DNA from: Azomonas agilis | GTDB taxonomy: Bacteria; Pseudomonadota; Gammaproteobacteria; Pseudomonadales; Pseudomonadaceae | Reading direction: 5' to 3' | Assembly: GCF_007830255.1 (NCBI RefSeq) | Contig: NZ_VLKG01000003.1 | Coordinates: 248,001 to 312,000, forward strand | DNA length: 64,000 nt | In this document: one piece after another, positions 35,533 through 45,205 of the stretch | Position numbering within the stretch: the first letter of the stretch is position 1 | Layout of the letters: every line of letters begins with the position of its first letter | Position numbers and translations under genes: made by a program | Notes under the pieces: model-generated | What the model saw: only the letters and a program-made list of their open reading frames with translations | Databases searched by the model: none | Told to the model about the DNA's origin: nothing

Positions 35533-37346
35533 GACGGCTCCTTATCGGAAAAATCAGTGTCCGGGGCGGCACAGCGCAAACTGATGCGAATGCAGGCTCC
35601 CCCCTCTGGGTGATTAGCCAGATGCAAAATACCGCCCAAACTGCGTATTAGGCTGTCACAAATCGCTAAACCCAAGCCCAAACCCTCGGCATGGGCTTTA
35701 GTAGTAAAAAAAGGCTCTAGGGCACGCTGTAGCGATTGAGGGGTAAAACCTGGGCCATTGTCTCGGATACACACAACCACTCGGTTGCGTTGACGCTCGG
35801 TACTGATCCACAGGGTGCGGGGCGCAGAGGCCGGAAGCTCTTCCAGTGCGTCCAAAGCGTTGGTGAGCACATTGGTCAACACTTGACGCAAGCGCGTTTC
35901 ACCAGCTTGAACCCAGAGCGTAACCTCTGGGATTTCTCGAATCAGCTCTAGGTTCAGAGACTGGCAACGCGCCGCTAAGAGTGACAGGCTATCCTCCAAA
36001 GCAGGCTGAAGCGCCACCCGCTCTGGAATGTGCGGATCGCGCCGAGCAAAGGCCTTTAAGTGGGCGATGATGGAAGCCATGCGCGCTGTGAGTTCACTGA
36101 TTGAGCCCAGATTCGTACGCGCATCCTCCACACGCTGATGATCCAGCAATACTCGGGCGTTATCGGCATAACTACGGATCGCGGCCAAGGGCTGATTCAG
36201 TTCGTGGCTAATACTGGCGGACATGGTGCCTAGCGCGGACAGCTTGCCCGCTTGCAACAACTCATCCTGCGCCTGTACCAGCTCTTGCTGGGCGTGTTCG
36301 CGCTCCAAGACTTCTTCTTTTAGGCGAGTGTTTAAGGCTTCAAGGTCACAAGTGCGCTCTTGCACGCGCAGTTCTAAATCGCGCCGGGCCTGTGCATCCA
36401 AAGCCAAACGCTCCATCAGATGTCGCCTCCGTTGCAGCAATAAACTCAGCCATAACAACAGCACCAGCACCGTAGCACCGCCCACCGCTACCACCGTATG
36501 CACCGAGCGCTCTACCTGACGCACGGGCGCTAAAATACGCACCGTCCAACCAATCTGATTCAGTTCACGGCTTTGGATCAGCCAAGTATCGGAACTCCAC
36601 GTCAGTTGACTGGGTTCAGTGGTGGGATAGGGACGATGCAGACGAATTTGCTCATATTCTGTTTCGGACAAGGGTCGAGTGGCGCTAAACCGCCAGTCAG
36701 GACGCGAGGTCAAAATGACCACTCCAAAACTATCCGTCACGGCCAGTTGCTCCGGTGTATGTCCCCACAGGGTTTCGGTATGGTCTAGGTCAATCTTAAC
36801 CACCAGAACGCCAATGACACGCTCAGCATCCCGGATCGCTGCACCAAAGTAATAACCCCGTTTGCTGGAGGTGGTTCCCAAGCCAAAAAACTGGGCTCTT
36901 TGACCGGTCATCGCCTGCTGAAAGTAGGGACGGAAGGAGAAATTGCGGCCGATAAAGTGATCAGGGTGTTCCCAGTTAGAAGCCGCTAAGGTCTGCCCCT
37001 CTGCACTCATCAGATAAATGACATCGGAGCCACTACGCTCACGCAATTGGGCTAACAGTTGGTTAGCTTGGTTAACCGCCGAAGCATCTTGAGGATGATC
37101 CAACAGTGCTCGTAATACCGGCAAATCACCCAAAATATTGGGCAATACTTCGTAACGGCGCAAGGTGCCTAATAAGTTGGCTACATACAAATCCAGCGTC
37201 TGACGATTTTGCTCCAGCAATTCGTTGGTGTAATAACGCTCGGCCAAACGTTGCAGAGGCCAGAGTGATAACAGCATGAATAAGGCTGGCAGCAACAAAA
37301 AGCGCCAGTAACGGTAGCGATGGATTCGAGATTTCAAACTGGCCAT
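35529..37346 (-). CDS. dctB: C4-dicarboxylate sensor histidine kinase
   Basis: About 605 residues. A first span (FLLLPALFMLLSLWPL) is followed by a periplasmic double-PAS/Cache region with the ligand-site-like SNWEHPDHFIGRNFSFRPYF, a second span near residue 290, a coiled coil, the HisKA box ASISHELNQPLAAIRSYADNA and HATPase_c (NVLTNALDALEE, IRDNGPGF, GLGLGLAICDSL). It senses periplasmic dicarboxylates. ATG 37346 is preferred over GTG three codons upstream. Confidence 0.92.
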   Translation of the reverse strand: MASLKSRIHRYRYWRFLLLPALFMLLSLWPLQRLAERYYTNELLEQNRQTLDLYVANLLGTLRRYEVLPNILGDLPVLRALLDHPQDASAVNQANQLLAQLRERSGSDVIYLMSAEGQTLAASNWEHPDHFIGRNFSFRPYFQQAMTGQRAQFFGLGTTSSKRGYYFGAAIRDAERVIGVLVVKIDLDHTETLWGHTPEQLAVTDSFGVVILTSRPDWRFSATRPLSETEYEQIRLHRPYPTTEPSQLTWSSDTWLIQSRELNQIGWTVRILAPVRQVERSVHTVVAVGGATVLVLLLWLSLLLQRRRHLMERLALDAQARRDLELRVQERTCDLEALNTRLKEEVLEREHAQQELVQAQDELLQAGKLSALGTMSASISHELNQPLAAIRSYADNARVLLDHQRVEDARTNLGSISELTARMASIIAHLKAFARRDPHIPERVALQPALEDSLSLLAARCQSLNLELIREIPEVTLWVQAGETRLRQVLTNVLTNALDALEELPASAPRTLWISTERQRNRVVVCIRDNGPGFTPQSLQRALEPFFTTKAHAEGLGLGLAICDSLIRSLGGILHLANHPEGGACIRISLRCAAPDTDFSDKEPS

Positions 37347-37433
37347 AAGGTACACACTCAGGGAACAGACTCATTATGCCTGCGCCCTGTCTGTGTACCT
37401 AATAAGTGGGATCTCCCTATTCCAGCTTCGGCA

Positions 37434-37760
37434 CTAAAGCAGCCATACCAAGGGTAAGCTCACCGAAGGAGCGGCGATGGCTAAGGGCACAACCAAACGC
37501 GGGCGATAGCTCAACAGTAACATCACCAATAAACCGCTAAACGTCAGCAGGGTAAACCAGAGTGAGATACCAATGGATGGCCCTAACTCAATCATGCAGG
37601 GCGTACAGGCCAAGGGTAAGCTCAACCAACCACCAATGCGTAAGATCATACGCTCAGGCCGGTGCGACTCCTCAGCAAATACCTGACGGTGGTGCCGATC
37701 CATACTCAAGCACAACGCCACAAAGCCACTAAAACAGAGGGTTAAGCTCACCCAGATCAT
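37434..37760 (-). CDS. DUF3325 membrane protein
   Basis: A 108-residue protein with three or four spans (LTLCFSGFVALCLSMDRHHRQVF, ISLWFTLLTFSGLLVMLLL, LVVPLAIAAPSVSLPLVWLL), the SMDRHHRQ motif being typical of DUF3325. It is the last gene of a three-gene operon with DUF3649 and PepSY proteins that in many bacteria accompanies TonB siderophore receptors. Role unknown. Confidence 0.8.
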   Translation of the reverse strand: MIWVSLTLCFSGFVALCLSMDRHHRQVFAEESHRPERMILRIGGWLSLPLACTPCMIELGPSIGISLWFTLLTFSGLLVMLLLSYRPRLVVPLAIAAPSVSLPLVWLL

Positions 37761-39403
37761 GGCGTGGACTCCTGTACAACCTCAGAGGATGGAGCAGCCG
37801 CCTTAAATACCCTAGGAGCGACCTTGAGTTTTTCTTGAACCGCTTGGCGGCGCTGAATCAGCTTCCAGCTCGCCACACCAAATACGGCGGCAAAGGCCAG
37901 TAAGCACAGATCCGTACTCGCTACGATCCAATTGCCCTTCCATAATGTGATCAAAAGATGGCTGTCTGGCAGACTGAAGCTAAACAGCGGCAAGGCAGCA
38001 AAGAGTACAGCCGCTACGGTTAGCTGCTCAATCCAAGCCTGCCGATAACCCCGCAGGAAGGGATGTACTAAGCACACAGCCCAAGCGATCAAAAAGTATT
38101 CAATTTCTTGCTCAGAGCGGCCCTCCATACCCACCGGCAACAGGCGGTTGGCCCACAAGTACACCGCAATGGCAATGGGCAACCCCACAATACTCGCCAC
38201 ATTGAGGCACTCCACCAACTTGTGGCCAAAATGCCGAGGATCTCGCGTCAGACGTTTAGCGCTCCAGAAGATCAGCCCAGTAGCAATCATCAAGGTACCC
38301 AATAAGCCACTGAAGAAGAACAACCAGCGCACTTCAGAACCCGCAAAACGCAGCATATGCAAACTGTTCAATACATTGTAGGTAGCCATCGCCCCGCTGA
38401 TCTCTTGGGCCGGAGGTGTTGCTAACAGCTCGCCGGTCGCACCATTAAAGCGTAAGCGCTCACTGGCTCCTCGATCAATTAAACTGGCTGCACCCCGCTC
38501 ACGCAGCTCAATCACCGCTTTATCCGTACCCGGTTGACTGATGTTGATGCTGGCGATACCACGCTCCCAACGCTGCCCGGCTTGTTCCAAAATAGGTTGC
38601 AGATCGGTCAAGGCGGCTGGAGTAGGCTCAGAACGACCACCGCCTTCACGTCCGCCTCCTTCGCGACTGGCCGTATTTTGTCCACCGCCTCCACCACCTC
38701 GTATTTCGCTGAAGTATTGCTGCATATTGCCTTCGTAGACGCTCTGAGCTCCCCAAGGCATCAGGACAAACATCAGCAATACTAAGCCGCTGTAGGTAAT
38801 CATCAGGTGGAAGGGCAAGGCCAGCACGGAGCTAGCGCAGTGAAAATCCAGCCAAGAGCGTTGCTCTTTAGCAGGCCGGAAGGTGAAAAAATCCTTAAAG
38901 ATCTTTTTGTGAATCACCACACCACTGATCAGCGCTACCAGCATAAACATGGTGGCAATGCCAACGATCCAGCGGCCCCACATGCGCGGCATCCCCGTCA
39001 GCTCAAAGTGGAAGCGGTACAGAAAAGCACCGCCTCGCGTTTCTCGTGGCGTGATTGTTTCCCCAGTGGTTGCATCCAAGGTCATGGAAGTCCCTGCACC
39101 ACGCCCCGGACGTTCACCCTGCTTAAGCCACTGTATTTCTAAGCTAGTACCGCGCTCCCCCGGCAAACTGATGTTCCACTGGGCCGCGTCGGGTGCTAAT
39201 TCGTGCAAACGCTCTACCGCTTTAAGGGGCGTTTGAGGATTGACTTGGGAGGCATGGCGCTCTGGGGTCATCCATAAAGTCAGCTCTTCATGGAAGAAAC
39301 TAATCGTGCCGGTTAAGAATACGGCATACAGCAACCAGCCCAATAGTAGGCCCGCCCATGTATGTATCCAGCTATTATTCTGGCGAAAACTGCGCGTTCT
39401 CAT
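37757..39403 (-). CDS. PepSY-associated transmembrane protein (iron-uptake linked)
   Basis: A 548-residue protein starting at ATG 39403, overlapping the upstream stop by four bases. It begins WIHTWAGLLLGWLLYAVFLTGTISFF, the first span of the PepSY_TM family, with conserved histidines, then a periplasmic PepSY-like part, HCASSVLALPFHLMITYSGLVLLM, a Gly-rich loop (GGGGGGQNTASREGGGREGGG; about residues 230-255) and four further C-terminal spans. Related proteins act as inner membrane reductases of ferric siderophores; that is inferred here. The glycine loop varies in length among relatives and is encoded by a GGN-rich stretch. Confidence 0.8.
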   Translation of the reverse strand: MRTRSFRQNNSWIHTWAGLLLGWLLYAVFLTGTISFFHEELTLWMTPERHASQVNPQTPLKAVERLHELAPDAAQWNISLPGERGTSLEIQWLKQGERPGRGAGTSMTLDATTGETITPRETRGGAFLYRFHFELTGMPRMWGRWIVGIATMFMLVALISGVVIHKKIFKDFFTFRPAKEQRSWLDFHCASSVLALPFHLMITYSGLVLLMFVLMPWGAQSVYEGNMQQYFSEIRGGGGGGQNTASREGGGREGGGRSEPTPAALTDLQPILEQAGQRWERGIASINISQPGTDKAVIELRERGAASLIDRGASERLRFNGATGELLATPPAQEISGAMATYNVLNSLHMLRFAGSEVRWLFFFSGLLGTLMIATGLIFWSAKRLTRDPRHFGHKLVECLNVASIVGLPIAIAVYLWANRLLPVGMEGRSEQEIEYFLIAWAVCLVHPFLRGYRQAWIEQLTVAAVLFAALPLFSFSLPDSHLLITLWKGNWIVASTDLCLLAFAAVFGVASWKLIQRRQAVQEKLKVAPRVFKAAAPSSEVVQESTP

Positions 39404-39735
39404 ACCCACAATCCCCGCAATAAAAGATGCAAAGCCGGTGGTATGGCCAAATACAGTGCCCAACACCATGCCCGTAAAGCGGTAGCCGCACAAAAGGCCC
39501 AAATCACCAAAATGGCGTAAAAACAAAACGACATTAAAGTGGCCGCCAATACAGCCTGCGCCTTAGGTAAGGGCAAGGCAAAGGAGAGACTGATCGTGAT
39601 TAACACAGTCAAACCGTAGCCCCCAAAAATAGCCAACAGCGTTCGAGCAGTTACATCCCAGCCTCGACGGTTCTGCAAAGCCACGTCCAACCGCTCATAC
39701 CAGCGGCACCAATATGCATACATAGTTTTGTTCAT
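39400..39735 (-). CDS. DUF3649 membrane protein
   Basis: A 111-residue protein with three spans (TARTLLAIFGGYGLTVLITISLSFALPL, AVLAATLMSFCFYAILVIWAFCAA, LYLAIPPALHLLL) of the DUF3649 family, first gene of the operon with PepSY and DUF3325 proteins. Family members occur beside TonB-dependent siderophore receptors; no receptor is adjacent here. Confidence 0.8.
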   Translation of the reverse strand: MNKTMYAYWCRWYERLDVALQNRRGWDVTARTLLAIFGGYGLTVLITISLSFALPLPKAQAVLAATLMSFCFYAILVIWAFCAATALRAWCWALYLAIPPALHLLLRGLWV

Positions 39736-40372
39736 CCACTTAAGGCCGTTGGCCTGTTACACCCTAAGATCCAGCCCTAAGGCCGATCAGATCCATCACC
39801 TTTAATTGAACTCAGAGGTTTTCCCTCAGCCGCAGTAAGGTATTACCAGCTACTTAAGGTGGCTGTGTTATCCAAAGGAGTCCGTTCCAGATTCCCCATA
39901 ACCTGAGAGAATCCCTCTTCAGTTCCAGCGGGGCAGAACCTGTGACCCACATGAGGTAGAGGCCTAAAACGCCTATTTAGGGAGGAAATAATCTTGTTGA
40001 TACCCAGAGCCAAGCTTTGAGTGTGACTTCAGAAACTGGGCGTAAAAACTCAGTATCTGCGTCTAAAATCTGCTCCTCCTTAAAACAGCTTCTCGGTTAT
40101 TGAACAGTCCATTTTTAAATAACAGGCTGTTTTAGTAATAAATACCGAGTGCTCCTCCCCAAAATACACACAGACAGATAGTCGGCAGGCTGGTTATCCT
40201 GAGGCAGGCTAAAGCCTTAAATTCAAGAAACCCATCTGTTAATGAGAAATATTTTCAGCTTTTAATGCTAAAAAAAATTGTTACCTCGGACAATAGCCGT
40301 GAACATTCTTTACCTGTTGCTGACATTCAGCCCGAGCCTGCCGTAAGAGCCTGAGATGGGAAGCCTTAAACC
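39736..40372. other. Gene-free 637-base region between the PepSY operon and hrpB
   Basis: No credible open frame. It holds the divergent promoters and the interleaved inverted repeats at 40082-40149. An AT-rich TGAGAAATATTTTCA palindrome occurs at 40243-40257 but is far from a Fur consensus. The rest shows no recognised element. Confidence 0.5.
40082..40149. other. Interleaved inverted repeats, possible pseudoknot
   Basis: AAAACAGC (40082-40089) pairs with GCTGTTTT (40126-40133), and CTCGGT (40092-40097) pairs with ACCGAG (40144-40149). The second stem's left arm lies inside the first stem's loop and its right arm outside, the topology of an H-type pseudoknot. Confidence 0.35.
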
Positions 40373-42874
40373 ATGCCACTGCCCATTGATGCAGTTTTAG
40401 ATCAGCTTTGCCGCACCCTAAGCCAACACCAAGAAGCGGTTTTAGAAGCCCCACCGGGGGCCGGAAAAACCACTAAAGTTCCGTTGGCTTTACTCAACGA
40501 GCCTTGGTTAGCAGGCCAAAAAATCCTGATGCTAGAACCGCGTCGCCTCGCCGCTAAAGCAGCGGCTGAACGCCTAGCCCAGCAATTGGGTGAACCCCTA
40601 GGCCAAACCGTTGGCTACCGCATCCGCTTGGACAGCCAAGTCAGTACCCAAACCCGTATTGAGGTCGTCACCGAAGGCATCCTCACCCGCCGCTTACAAG
40701 AAGATCCGGCCTTAGAAGGGGTTGGATTGGTGATTTTTGACGAATTTCACGAGCGCAGTTTAGAGGCCGATTTAGCCTTAGCCTTAACTCTAAATGCACG
40801 GGATTTGCTGCGCGATACACCGCTGCGCATTCTATTAATGTCGGCTACGTTGGATGGGGAGCGACTATCAGCCCTGCTCAACCAAGCGCCCATCGTCCGC
40901 AGCGAAGGCCGTTTATATCCGGTCGATATTCGTTGGGGAGCAGCAGGACGGGCCGCTGAACCCTTAGATCAGCGCCTGCGGTCCAGCATATTGCAGGCAC
41001 TGAAGGCAGAAACCGGCAGCATCTTGGTCTTTCTGCCCGGACAAGCTGAAATTCGCCGCCTCCAGCACGCTTTAGAAGAATCCTTAGGCCCAAACCCTGA
41101 TCTGCTGATCTGTCCTTTGCACGGTGAACTGGACTTATCCACCCAGCGAGCGGCCATTGACCCGGCACCCGCCGGAAAGCGCAAAATCGTGTTGGCGACT
41201 AACATTGCCGAAACCAGTTTGACCATTGAAGGCGTGCGGGTAGTGGTAGACAGCGGATTAGCCCGTGTCCCTCGCTTTGACCCCAACACCGGCATGACCC
41301 GTTTAGAGACTCGGCGTATTTCCCGTGCTTCCGCGACTCAACGCGCAGGGCGGGCAGGGCGTTTGGAACCCGGTCTATGCTACCGCCTGTGGTCGGAAGA
41401 ACAACACCAGCAACTGGCCGCCCATACCGAGGCTGAAATTTTGCAAGCCGACCTCTCCGGTTTAATGCTGCAATTGGCTCGTTGGGGAGCCCAACCCTCC
41501 GAGCTGAACTGGCTAGATGCACCGCCCTCCGCAGCCTGTGACCAAGCCACTGAGTTACTAACCCAGCTTGGGGCTTGGGATCAAGGCCGTTTAACGGTAC
41601 AGGGTCAGCGCATGGCCGAATTACCCGCACATCCGCGACTGGCCCATATGCTGCTGCGCGGACACTCCTTAGGCCTAGGGGCTTTAGCGGCGGATTTAGC
41701 GGCCATGCTGGTAGAACGCAATCCCCTCTCCCGCGATGAAGGCGCTGATTTAAGCCAAGGACTCGCCTTAATACAGACAGGACGCAGTTCTGGTTTAGCG
41801 CAACGGATACGCCAACTGGCGCAGCAGTTTAAAGCGCTGCTTTCTGGGCCGGTAACAGCAGCCCTAGATAATCCAAGGGATGAACGCTGGCTTAGTTTAC
41901 TCTTAGCCTTTGCCTACCCCGACCGCATCGCCAAGCAGCGCCAACCCGGTGGCATAGACTACCAATTAGCCAACGGACGGGCCGCACGGTTGGCCGATTT
42001 CGATCCCTTACGCCGTGCGCCTTGGTTAGTGATAGCTGAACTGAGTAGCCAACAAGGACAGCGCGAAGAACGTATCCATCGCGCCATCGCCCTTGATCCT
42101 GAACTCTTTACCCGCCTGCTGGCCGAACAGGTGCAGGTCGTGGAATATCTGGATTGGGATGAGCGCGAAGGTGCATTCCGTGCCGAACGCCAATGGCGCG
42201 TAAGCCGCCTAATCTGGCGCAGCGAACCGCTCAACAGCCTATCCGAGGCCGCACGAGGCCAAGCCTTAGTCGCCCTAGTACGGCGTAAAGGTCTGGAGCT
42301 CTTGCCTTGGACACCTGAATTGCGCCAATGGCAGGCACGGATCGCCCTGCTACGTCAGCTCGATATGCAGCATCAGGGCAATAGTCTTTGGCCAGATCTT
42401 TCCAATAACACACTGCTTAACAGCCTCGAAGATTGGCTTTTGCCCCATTTAGGCGACCTAACCCGTTTGGCCCACTTTGCTCGGCTGGAACTGGCTTCTA
42501 TTTTAGCGGGCCTGTTGCCTTGGCCTTTGCCCAAGCAACTGGATGAGCTGGCCCCAGAGCACTTAAGCGTCCCCTCAGGTTCTAAAATCCGTTTAGATTA
42601 CAGTGAATACCCGCCCGTATTGGCGGTGCGCTTACAAGAGCTATTTGGGTTAGCAGACACCCCGCGCATTGCCGGTGGACGACAAATCGTCAAGCTGCAT
42701 CTGCTATCACCTGCTCGCCGTCCGGTACAGGTGACTCAGGATCTGGCCAGCTTTTGGCGCACCACCTATGCTGAGGTGAAAAAAGACCTCAAAGGCCGCT
42801 ACCCCAAACACTATTGGCCTGACGATCCTCTGATTGCCGAACCCACCGCACGCGCCAAACCACGCGGCCAATGA
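40373..42874 (+). CDS. hrpB: ATP-dependent helicase HrpB
   Basis: An 833-residue DExH helicase, full length. Motif I APPGAGKTTKVPLAL, Ia EPRRLAAKAAAERLA, II DEFHERSLEADLALAL, III SATLDGE, V TNIAETSLTIEGV and VI QRAGRAGRLEPG are all present, followed by the HA2 domain and the HrpB-specific C-terminal region (RLDYSEYPPVLAVRLQELFGL). RNA helicase of poorly known role; monocistronic. Confidence 0.95.
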   Translation: MPLPIDAVLDQLCRTLSQHQEAVLEAPPGAGKTTKVPLALLNEPWLAGQKILMLEPRRLAAKAAAERLAQQLGEPLGQTVGYRIRLDSQVSTQTRIEVVTEGILTRRLQEDPALEGVGLVIFDEFHERSLEADLALALTLNARDLLRDTPLRILLMSATLDGERLSALLNQAPIVRSEGRLYPVDIRWGAAGRAAEPLDQRLRSSILQALKAETGSILVFLPGQAEIRRLQHALEESLGPNPDLLICPLHGELDLSTQRAAIDPAPAGKRKIVLATNIAETSLTIEGVRVVVDSGLARVPRFDPNTGMTRLETRRISRASATQRAGRAGRLEPGLCYRLWSEEQHQQLAAHTEAEILQADLSGLMLQLARWGAQPSELNWLDAPPSAACDQATELLTQLGAWDQGRLTVQGQRMAELPAHPRLAHMLLRGHSLGLGALAADLAAMLVERNPLSRDEGADLSQGLALIQTGRSSGLAQRIRQLAQQFKALLSGPVTAALDNPRDERWLSLLLAFAYPDRIAKQRQPGGIDYQLANGRAARLADFDPLRRAPWLVIAELSSQQGQREERIHRAIALDPELFTRLLAEQVQVVEYLDWDEREGAFRAERQWRVSRLIWRSEPLNSLSEAARGQALVALVRRKGLELLPWTPELRQWQARIALLRQLDMQHQGNSLWPDLSNNTLLNSLEDWLLPHLGDLTRLAHFARLELASILAGLLPWPLPKQLDELAPEHLSVPSGSKIRLDYSEYPPVLAVRLQELFGLADTPRIAGGRQIVKLHLLSPARRPVQVTQDLASFWRTTYAEVKKDLKGRYPKHYWPDDPLIAEPTARAKPRGQ

Positions 42875-42956
42875 TGCCTGAAGAAGTGTTGAATATGATG
42901 CACGGCCTATTCATGATAATAGACACTCAGTCCCTCGTTGCGTTAAGGAGTCCTAC

Positions 42957-43502
42957 TTGGACGTTGGAGCACAGTTGCGGTCTATCCGCGAACACAAAGG
43001 GTTATCCCAGCGCGAATTGGCCAAACGCGCAGGCGTAACCAACAGCACCATTTCTATGATTGAAAAAAACAGCGTCAGCCCTTCCATCAGCTCATTAAAA
43101 AAAGTGCTGGGCGGCATCCCTATGTCGCTGGCTGAGTTTTTTGCCCTAGACAGTCCAGCGCCTAAACCCTGCATCGTCAGCAAATCGGAGGAGCTGCCCG
43201 ACATCTCTGACGGCTTAGTACGGATGAAACTCATCGGTGGCCACCGCCCAGAACGCAGCCTCGCCTTTCTGGATGAGACTTACCCACCGGGAGCCGACAC
43301 AGGCGAAGATATGCTGACACACGAGGGCGAAGAAGCCGGACTGCTGATTGAGGGTCAGCTTGAATTAACGGTGGACAACCAGATTTTTCAGCTAGAGCCC
43401 GGAGACAGCTACTACTTTGAAAGCCGTCGCCCGCACCGCTTTCGCAATTGCTCTGAGCAACCGGCACGCCTGATTAGTGCCACCACTCCAGCTAACTTTT
43501 AA
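42957..43502 (+). CDS. XRE-family regulator with cupin sensor domain
   Basis: A 181-residue repressor of the PuuR/SutR type. The helix-turn-helix occupies residues 1-60 (IREHKGLSQRELAKRAGVTNSTISMIEKNSVSPSISSLKKVLG), and a cupin fold follows (EAGLLIEGQLELTVDNQIFQLEPGDSYYFESRRPHRF). Such proteins bind a small metabolite such as putrescine; no puu genes are present. TTG at 42957 is supported by AAGGAG six bases upstream and the immediate family start. Confidence 0.85.
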   Translation: MDVGAQLRSIREHKGLSQRELAKRAGVTNSTISMIEKNSVSPSISSLKKVLGGIPMSLAEFFALDSPAPKPCIVSKSEELPDISDGLVRMKLIGGHRPERSLAFLDETYPPGADTGEDMLTHEGEEAGLLIEGQLELTVDNQIFQLEPGDSYYFESRRPHRFRNCSEQPARLISATTPANF

Positions 43503-43517
43503 GCAGGCTACTTATTG

Positions 43518-43718
43518 CTAAGAACCTAGATCGGGTTTTTGCTCAGAAAATACTTCGTCAATCAGCGAATCACCGGGAATAGCATGGTGTTCTGCCGCCC
43601 AAGCCCCTAAATCAATCAGGCGACAGCGATCCGAGCAAAAAGGCCGAGCTGGACTCTGTGGCCCCCATTCTACCGACGTACCGCAGGTGGGACACTGAAC
43701 TACGGGAACAGAACTCAT
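43518..43718 (-). CDS. yacG: DNA gyrase inhibitor / zinc-binding YacG
   Basis: A 66-residue zinc protein with [10 protein letters not shown] and [17 protein letters not shown], four cysteines binding one zinc. It binds GyrB and prevents DNA binding by gyrase. It overlaps coaE by four bases and ends the pilBCD-coaE-yacG series. Confidence 0.93.
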   Translation of the reverse strand: MSSVPVVQCPTCGTSVEWGPQSPARPFCSDRCRLIDLGAWAAEHHAIPGDSLIDEVFSEQKPDLGS

Positions 43719-44332
43719 GGTTGTCCTCCTGTTAAGCCCAAATAAAATTCATGCAGGCGTTTGACCTCTTGGGCCAAGTGCTCTGGGCTGTGTTCGTTGA
43801 GCAATACATCATGGGCTTGCCGTAGCCGCTCTGTGCGCGACAGTTGGGCTTTGAGAATGGCCTGAACCTGCGCCTCATCCACCTGATCGCGGGCTACGGT
43901 ACGGGCAATCTGCACCGATTCGGGGACATCCACCACCAGCACCCGCTGGGTTTGCCGATACTGCCCGGACTCAATCAACAGCGGAGATACCAAAATCGCG
44001 TAGGGCGATTGGGCTTGAGCAAGGTGCTCATCAATAGTGATTTGAATACGCGGATGCAAGACTGATTCTAACCAACGGCGTTGTTCTGCCTCTTGGAAAA
44101 TCCGCTGACGCAGTGCCGCCCGATTCAAAGTGCCGTCGGGTTGCAGTATCTCGGAGCCAAAACGCCGTACAATCTCTGCTAAGGCAGGCTGACCGGGCTC
44201 AACCACCCAACGGGCTGCTTGGTCGGCATCTACCACATGCACACCCAACTCGGAAAAGCAGCGTGCCGCGGCTGTTTTTCCACTCCCTATACCGCCGGTT
44301 AGACCTACAACCCAAGGCGTTGACTGCCCCAT
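43715..44332 (-). CDS. coaE: Dephospho-CoA kinase
   Basis: A 205-residue kinase with P-loop [28 protein letters not shown] and the [21 protein letters not shown] strand. It performs the last step of coenzyme A synthesis. It begins two bases after the pilD stop, so it is transcribed with the pilus genes. Confidence 0.95.
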   Translation of the reverse strand: MGQSTPWVVGLTGGIGSGKTAAARCFSELGVHVVDADQAARWVVEPGQPALAEIVRRFGSEILQPDGTLNRAALRQRIFQEAEQRRWLESVLHPRIQITIDEHLAQAQSPYAILVSPLLIESGQYRQTQRVLVVDVPESVQIARTVARDQVDEAQVQAILKAQLSRTERLRQAHDVLLNEHSPEHLAQEVKRLHEFYLGLTGGQP

Positions 44333-44334
44333 AG

Positions 44335-45204
44335 TTAAAATCCCACCAGATTAAAATAAAACGCAGTCATGGGTTGTCCCCACAGCACAGCAATCCAACC
44401 GGCGATGGCGAGAAAGGGGCCAAAGGGAAAAGGGGTATGACGATCCTGCCCCCTTAAGCGTAGCAATACAACGCCCAGAATACTGCCGGTTAACGAGGAC
44501 AGCAGGATCACTAAGGGCAGTATTTGCCAGCCGCCCCAAGCTCCAAGCAAGGCCAACAGCTTAAAATCACCTTGCCCCATGCCTTCTTTGCCCGTTATGA
44601 GCTTAAACAACCAATACACCGACCACAGCAATAGATAGCCAATCACAGCCCCCCAAAAGGCTTCAGAAAATGGCACAAAGACTTCAAAGGCGTTGGCCAC
44701 TAAACCCAACCACAACAAAGGCAGCACCAAGGAGTCGGGCAGTAGCTGGTGATCCCAGTCGATTAAGCTTAACGCCAAAAGCCCCCACGTCAGTACCAGC
44801 ATCAATAACAAAGGCCAACCCCAGCCCAAGTAAGCCGCTAAACCCGCTGATAACAGACCACAGGCCAGTTCCACCAAAGGGTAGCGCAGGCTAATGGGCT
44901 CAGCGCAGGAGGAACAACGTCCGCGCAACAGCAGCCAGCTCAGTAGCGGAATATTTTCCCAAAGACGAATTCTGTGCCCACAGTGCGGGCAGCGCGAACC
45001 CGGCCAGCATAGGTTAAAGGGCTCTCCCTCATCCTGAGCAGGCATATCTAAAATCTCTCGGGCTTGAATCCGCCACTCGCGTTGCATCATCAAAGGCAGG
45101 CGGTACACCAACACATTCAGAAAACTGCCCACCATTAAGCCCAATAACAGGGTTACTGCTATCAGCCAAGGGGTAGACTGAGCCAATAAATCCAACACTG
45201 CCAT
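44335..45204 (-). CDS. pilD: Type IV prepilin peptidase / N-methyltransferase
   Basis: A 289-residue inner membrane enzyme. The cytoplasmic loop has two CxxC pairs, CPHCG and CSSC, and later spans carry the catalytic aspartates ([11 protein letters not shown] and [18 protein letters not shown], the GxGD motif). It cleaves pilin leaders after glycine and methylates the new N-terminus. ATG 45204 follows the pilC stop after one base. Confidence 0.95.
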   Translation of the reverse strand: MAVLDLLAQSTPWLIAVTLLLGLMVGSFLNVLVYRLPLMMQREWRIQAREILDMPAQDEGEPFNLCWPGSRCPHCGHRIRLWENIPLLSWLLLRGRCSSCAEPISLRYPLVELACGLLSAGLAAYLGWGWPLLLMLVLTWGLLALSLIDWDHQLLPDSLVLPLLWLGLVANAFEVFVPFSEAFWGAVIGYLLLWSVYWLFKLITGKEGMGQGDFKLLALLGAWGGWQILPLVILLSSLTGSILGVVLLRLRGQDRHTPFPFGPFLAIAGWIAVLWGQPMTAFYFNLVGF

Positions 45205-45205
45205 A

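Noticed and set aside
38534-38785. Plus-strand frames opposite the PepSY gene
   Set aside because: They arise from the GGN-rich glycine loop read in reverse; no start signal or family match.
40243-40257. TGAGAAATATTTTCA palindrome as a Fur box for the PepSY operon
   Set aside because: It matches the 19-base Fur consensus poorly and lies over 500 bases from the operon start.
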